64,000 nucleotides of DNA, from assembly GCF_023502425.1 (NCBI RefSeq), contig NZ_JAMFMA010000003.1, positions 372,001 to 436,000 on the forward strand. Direction: 5' to 3'. Below, one piece after another: positions 61,644 to 64,000 of this stretch. Made by a program: the position numbers and the translations under genes. The first letter of the stretch is position 1. Each line of letters opens with the position of its first letter. The DNA is from Flagellimonas spongiicola (lineage in GTDB: Bacteria; Bacteroidota; Bacteroidia; Flavobacteriales; Flavobacteriaceae). The notes below the pieces were generated by a model that saw nothing but the letters and a program-made list of their open reading frames with translations, was not told where the DNA came from and did not search any database.

Positions 61644-62810
61644 ATGAGCAGAAAATTTGAAACAGAAGCCATACGTACGCAAACGGAACGAACGCAATTT
61701 TTGGAACATTCTACACCTATGTATCTTACCTCGAGCTTTGTATTTGAGGATGCCGAAGATATGAGGGCTTCCTTTGCTGAAGAAAAGGATAGGAATATCT
61801 ATTCTAGATACTCAAATCCCAATTCCAATGAGTTTATAGCGAAAGTTTGTAAAATGGAAGGAGCTGAGGCTGGCTTCGCATTTGCTTCAGGCATGGCTGC
61901 CGTTTATTCCACATTTGCAGCATTACTGGAAAGTGGTGACCACATCATTTCGTCAAAAAGTGTTTTTGGTTCTACACATTCATTGTTTACCCAATTTTTC
62001 CCAAAATGGAATATTGCAACGGATTATTTTGATGTAGATGAATTGGATGGTATTGAAGCTTTGATCCAACCAAATACCAAAATTCTGTATGCGGAATCCC
62101 CTACCAATCCAGGTGTAGATGTTTTAGATTTGGAAGCTCTAGGGGCTATTGCCAAAAAATACAATCTGATTTTTATTATTGACAATTGTTTTGCATCACC
62201 CTATTTACAACAGCCTATAAAGTTTGGCGCTAATTTGGTTATTCATTCCGGTACCAAATTAATGGATGGTCAAGGTAGGGTATTGGCAGGAATAACAGTT
62301 GGTGATGGGGCCCTTGTGGACAAAATTTACAGGTTTGCCAGAATCACTGGCCCTGCACTTTCGCCTTTCAACGCGTGGGTGCTTTCCAAGAGTTTGGAAA
62401 CCTTGGCGTTGCGAGTGGACAGGCATTGTGAAAATGCCCTACAATTGGCAACATTTTTGGAAAGTCACCCAAAAGTTTCATGGGTGAAATATCCATTTTT
62501 GAAGTCACATCCAAATTATGAGGTTGCCAAAAGGCAAATGAAAGCCGGTGGTTGTGTAGTTGCATTTGAAGTAAATGGTGGTTTAGAGGCAGGTAGAAAT
62601 TTCTTTGATGCAATACAGTTGTTATCACTTTCAGCAAATCTTGGGGATTCCCGTAGCATAGTAACCCATCCTGCTTCAACAACACATAGTAAACTCTCCT
62701 CAGAGGAACGTTTGGCAGTTGGAATAACAGATGGAACGGTAAGGGTTTCTGTGGGGCTGGAGCATATTGATGATATTATTGCAGATATTCAACAAGCTTT
62801 GGAGCGATAA
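61644..62810 (+). CDS. metZ: Trans-sulfuration PLP enzyme (O-succinyl/acetylhomoserine sulfhydrylase or cystathionine synthase type)
   Basis: This is a 388-residue PLP enzyme of the Cys/Met metabolism family. Lys205 lies in IHSGTKLMDGQGRVLAG. TRYSNPNSNEFIAKVCKMEG-like SRYSNPNSNEFIAKVCKMEG, GFAFASGMAAVYSTFAAL and ESPTNPGVDVLDLEAL fit MetZ/MetB. The KLMDGQGR wording favours O-succinylhomoserine sulfhydrylase (MetZ), but O-acetylhomoserine is the substrate expected from the neighbouring fused MetX domain. It begins five bases after the fusion gene. It might form cystathionine or homocysteine; the two activities cannot be separated by sequence. Confidence 0.87.
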   Translation: MSRKFETEAIRTQTERTQFLEHSTPMYLTSSFVFEDAEDMRASFAEEKDRNIYSRYSNPNSNEFIAKVCKMEGAEAGFAFASGMAAVYSTFAALLESGDHIISSKSVFGSTHSLFTQFFPKWNIATDYFDVDELDGIEALIQPNTKILYAESPTNPGVDVLDLEALGAIAKKYNLIFIIDNCFASPYLQQPIKFGANLVIHSGTKLMDGQGRVLAGITVGDGALVDKIYRFARITGPALSPFNAWVLSKSLETLALRVDRHCENALQLATFLESHPKVSWVKYPFLKSHPNYEVAKRQMKAGGCVVAFEVNGGLEAGRNFFDAIQLLSLSANLGDSRSIVTHPASTTHSKLSSEERLAVGITDGTVRVSVGLEHIDDIIADIQQALER

Positions 62811-62857
62811 AGGTGTCATCAACCTAATCAACACGAATTTTTGGCTATATTCGTGAG

Positions 62858-63268
62858 ATGCTCTCCAAGAAGACAAAATACGGCTTAAAAGCACTTACTT
62901 ATCTAGCTTCAATTGACTCAAAGGAGCCGGTGCAAATTGCTGAAATCGCAAAGCACGAGAATATATCCCAAAAATTTTTGGAGAGTATATTACTTACACT
63001 CCGTAGAAATGGATTCTTGGGCTCTAAGAAAGGTAAGGGTGGAGGCTATTACCTGATTAAAGAACCAGAGGAAATTGTGATGACCGCGGTAATACGTGTA
63101 TTGGAAGGTCCAATTGCAATGGTGCCGTGCGTTAGCCTAAATTTCTACGAAAAATGCGATGACTGTCCAGACGAGAACAAATGTTCAGTGCACAAATTAA
63201 TGCTGCAAGTTCGGGATGGGGCCTTGGAAGTGTACCGGAACAATACATTGGCTGACTTGATCGCCTAA
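62858..63268 (+). CDS. Rrf2-family transcriptional regulator
   Basis: This is a 136-residue winged-helix regulator with LSKKTKYGLKALTYLAS, ISQKFLESILLTLRRNGFLG and SKKGKGGGYYL. Cysteines at 91, 100, 103 and 109 (PCVSLNFYEKCDDCPDENKC) could bind an iron-sulfur cluster, as in IscR, although IscR uses three Cys plus a His. The placement before cysH and after the methionine genes suggests control of sulfate assimilation, as for CysR-like Rrf2 proteins. A candidate operator lies at 63419-63435. Confidence 0.9.
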   Translation: MLSKKTKYGLKALTYLASIDSKEPVQIAEIAKHENISQKFLESILLTLRRNGFLGSKKGKGGGYYLIKEPEEIVMTAVIRVLEGPIAMVPCVSLNFYEKCDDCPDENKCSVHKLMLQVRDGALEVYRNNTLADLIA

Positions 63269-63405
63269 TACACAAAACTTCAGATCCATCTATTCTAGGG
63301 TGGGAATTTCTTAAATTTTCAAAGCTATTTTGTTAAAATCTATAAAAACGATAGGGTAAAGGTAATTTTGTGTTCAAATTAACGATTGGTTCAAAAAATA
63401 TAACC

Positions 63406-63435
63406 TACTTTTGAATTTCCTATTAAGTTAGTAGG
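63406..63435 (+). promoter_or_regulatory. Promoter -7 element with overlapping inverted repeat before DUF2061/cysH
   Basis: TACTTTTG at 63406-63413 matches TAnnTTTG. CCTATTAAGTTAGTAGG at 63419-63435 is an imperfect inverted repeat (CCTA...TAGG) over the expected start site. It would be a natural place for the Rrf2 protein encoded just upstream to act as repressor. The match to any known Rrf2 site is not established. Confidence 0.5.
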
Positions 63436-63450
63436 GTATTAAAATAGCAA

Positions 63451-63714
63451 ATGATAGCAGACCAATTAATTCTAGATAACGGAGGAAAGAGAGATACCTA
63501 TACCAAGGATAAAAACTCCGAAAGTCCAAAGCGAAGTATCGTAAAATCCATAAGTTGGAGAATTGTTGGTACGTTGGACACCATCATAATCTCTTGGATC
63601 ATTACAGGGACCCTTTCATTGGCGTTTTCCATCGGTTTGGTGGAATTGGTCACCAAGATGGTCCTTTATTTTTTCCACGAGCGCATTTGGAATAAGATTT
63701 CTTGGGGTAGATAA
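63451..63714 (+). CDS. DUF2061 small membrane protein
   Basis: This is an 87-residue protein with a charged N-terminus, then SIVKSISWRIVGTLDTIIIS and two hydrophobic stretches, ending FFHERIWNKISWGR. That ending is the DUF2061 hallmark (HExxW with W and R nearby). Family members often lie in sulfate-assimilation operons of Bacteroidota, as here just before cysH, and a role in membrane sulfur transport has not been shown. Ten to fifteen bases separate it from cysH. Confidence 0.9.
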   Translation: MIADQLILDNGGKRDTYTKDKNSESPKRSIVKSISWRIVGTLDTIIISWIITGTLSLAFSIGLVELVTKMVLYFFHERIWNKISWGR

Positions 63715-63726
63715 AGTTATAATCGT

Positions 63727-64000
63727 ATGGCATTTACAGTTGCAGACATTGAGAATTTAAACAAGCAGTTTAGGGGAATTCCGCCACAGGAGATTATTTC
63801 GTGGGCCATTAGCAATGGAACCAATCCTGTAGTAACCACCAATTTCAGACCTTATGAGGTTGCTATATTACATGCGGTGACCGATGTTGACGCCGATATT
63901 CCTGTAATATGGTGCGATACTGGATATAATACCCCAAACACCTACAAACATGCAGAAGAACTAATTTCCCGATTGGGCTTGAACGTTCAATTGTATGTGC
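63727..64000 (+). CDS. cysH: Phosphoadenosine/adenosine phosphosulfate reductase (N-terminal part)
   Basis: Only the first 91 codons are inside the window. The start ATG at 63727 gives MAFTVADIENLNKQF, then PPQEIISWAISNGTNPVVTT and RPYEVAILHAVTDVDADIPV, matching the PP-loop part of PAPS/APS reductase; IWCDTGYNTPNTYKHAEEL is the DTG motif region. The enzyme reduces activated sulfate to sulfite. The C-terminal Cys motif that separates APS from PAPS reductases is outside the window. Confidence 0.88.
   Translation, partial: MAFTVADIENLNKQFRGIPPQEIISWAISNGTNPVVTTNFRPYEVAILHAVTDVDADIPVIWCDTGYNTPNTYKHAEELISRLGLNVQLYV

Noticed and set aside
1..64000. tRNA, rRNA or tmRNA genes and insertion sequences
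   Set aside because: Read-through of intergenic regions showed no cloverleaf, rRNA-like segment, transposase or terminal inverted repeats, though a covariance-model scan was not possible here.

Overview
The window looks like a chromosomal segment of a marine-type member of the Flavobacteriaceae (phylum Bacteroidota). This rests on Bacteroidota-style promoters (TAnnTTTG at -7), weak Shine-Dalgarno sequences, a PorG/UppS/BamA/Skp/Skp cluster, DUF5686, DUF6089 and 2TM-domain proteins, a sulfatase, a MetX-aspartokinase-homoserine dehydrogenase fusion, and a K+-dependent membrane pyrophosphatase. I saw no rRNA, tRNA, CRISPR array, transposase or prophage structural gene. Most of the window reads as ordinary core genome with one small AT-rich accessory patch.

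Layout. 0-7.3 kb: the end of an alpha/beta hydrolase, then a minus-strand run of clpX, clpP, tig (protein folding and proteolysis), a small membrane protein, an SGNH-hydrolase lipoprotein, an esterase and pdxJ. 7.4-15.5 kb: a plus-strand run with a CBS protein, nadK, porG-like, uppS, bamA, two Skp/OmpH chaperones and murI, which together make an envelope-biogenesis and type IX secretion cluster. 15.5-25 kb: folA, a 2TM protein, a PLP enzyme, a glycogen-binding-domain protein, a compact ergothioneine operon (egtB, egtD, DUF427), a PhoB-like two-component system and a lipoprotein made of six 110-residue repeats. 25-33 kb: minus-strand metabolic and regulatory genes, including a Tat-exported oxidoreductase, ApbE, a PhyH dioxygenase, a HEXXH protein, AraC, VOC, a sterol-desaturase-type hydroxylase and a Crp/Fnr regulator.

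33-36.5 kb is an AT-rich accessory patch. It has a DUF4240 protein, an XRE repressor with two palindromic operators facing a small divergent gene, and three poorly known proteins, one of which seems to have lost its start. 36.5-44.8 kb: sulfatase, thyA, a four-helix-bundle protein next to a G-rich low-complexity stretch, a nucleoside transporter, a DUF151 nuclease, etfBA and pdhB. 45-51 kb: DUF5686 protein, soluble and membrane pyrophosphatases side by side, and TonB. 51.4-64 kb: deoxynucleoside kinase, metK, a Kir-type K+ channel, an exported CocE-type hydrolase, then a methionine and sulfur block: metY, the metX-thrA-type fusion, metZ, an Rrf2 regulator, DUF2061 and cysH.

How parts work together. 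The sulfur region is the most coherent system. CysH starts sulfate reduction. The aspartokinase/homoserine dehydrogenase/acetyltransferase fusion makes activated homoserine. MetY and MetZ add sulfur, and MetK makes S-adenosylmethionine (SAM). SAM appears to feed back through two unrelated RNA folds: a clear SAM-I (S-box) riboswitch ahead of metY, and a SAM-II-like pseudoknot ahead of metK. Other points for a second look are the six-repeat lipoprotein, a perfect 32-bp palindrome ahead of etfB whose core recurs at 5.8 kb, and the two-operator XRE switch.
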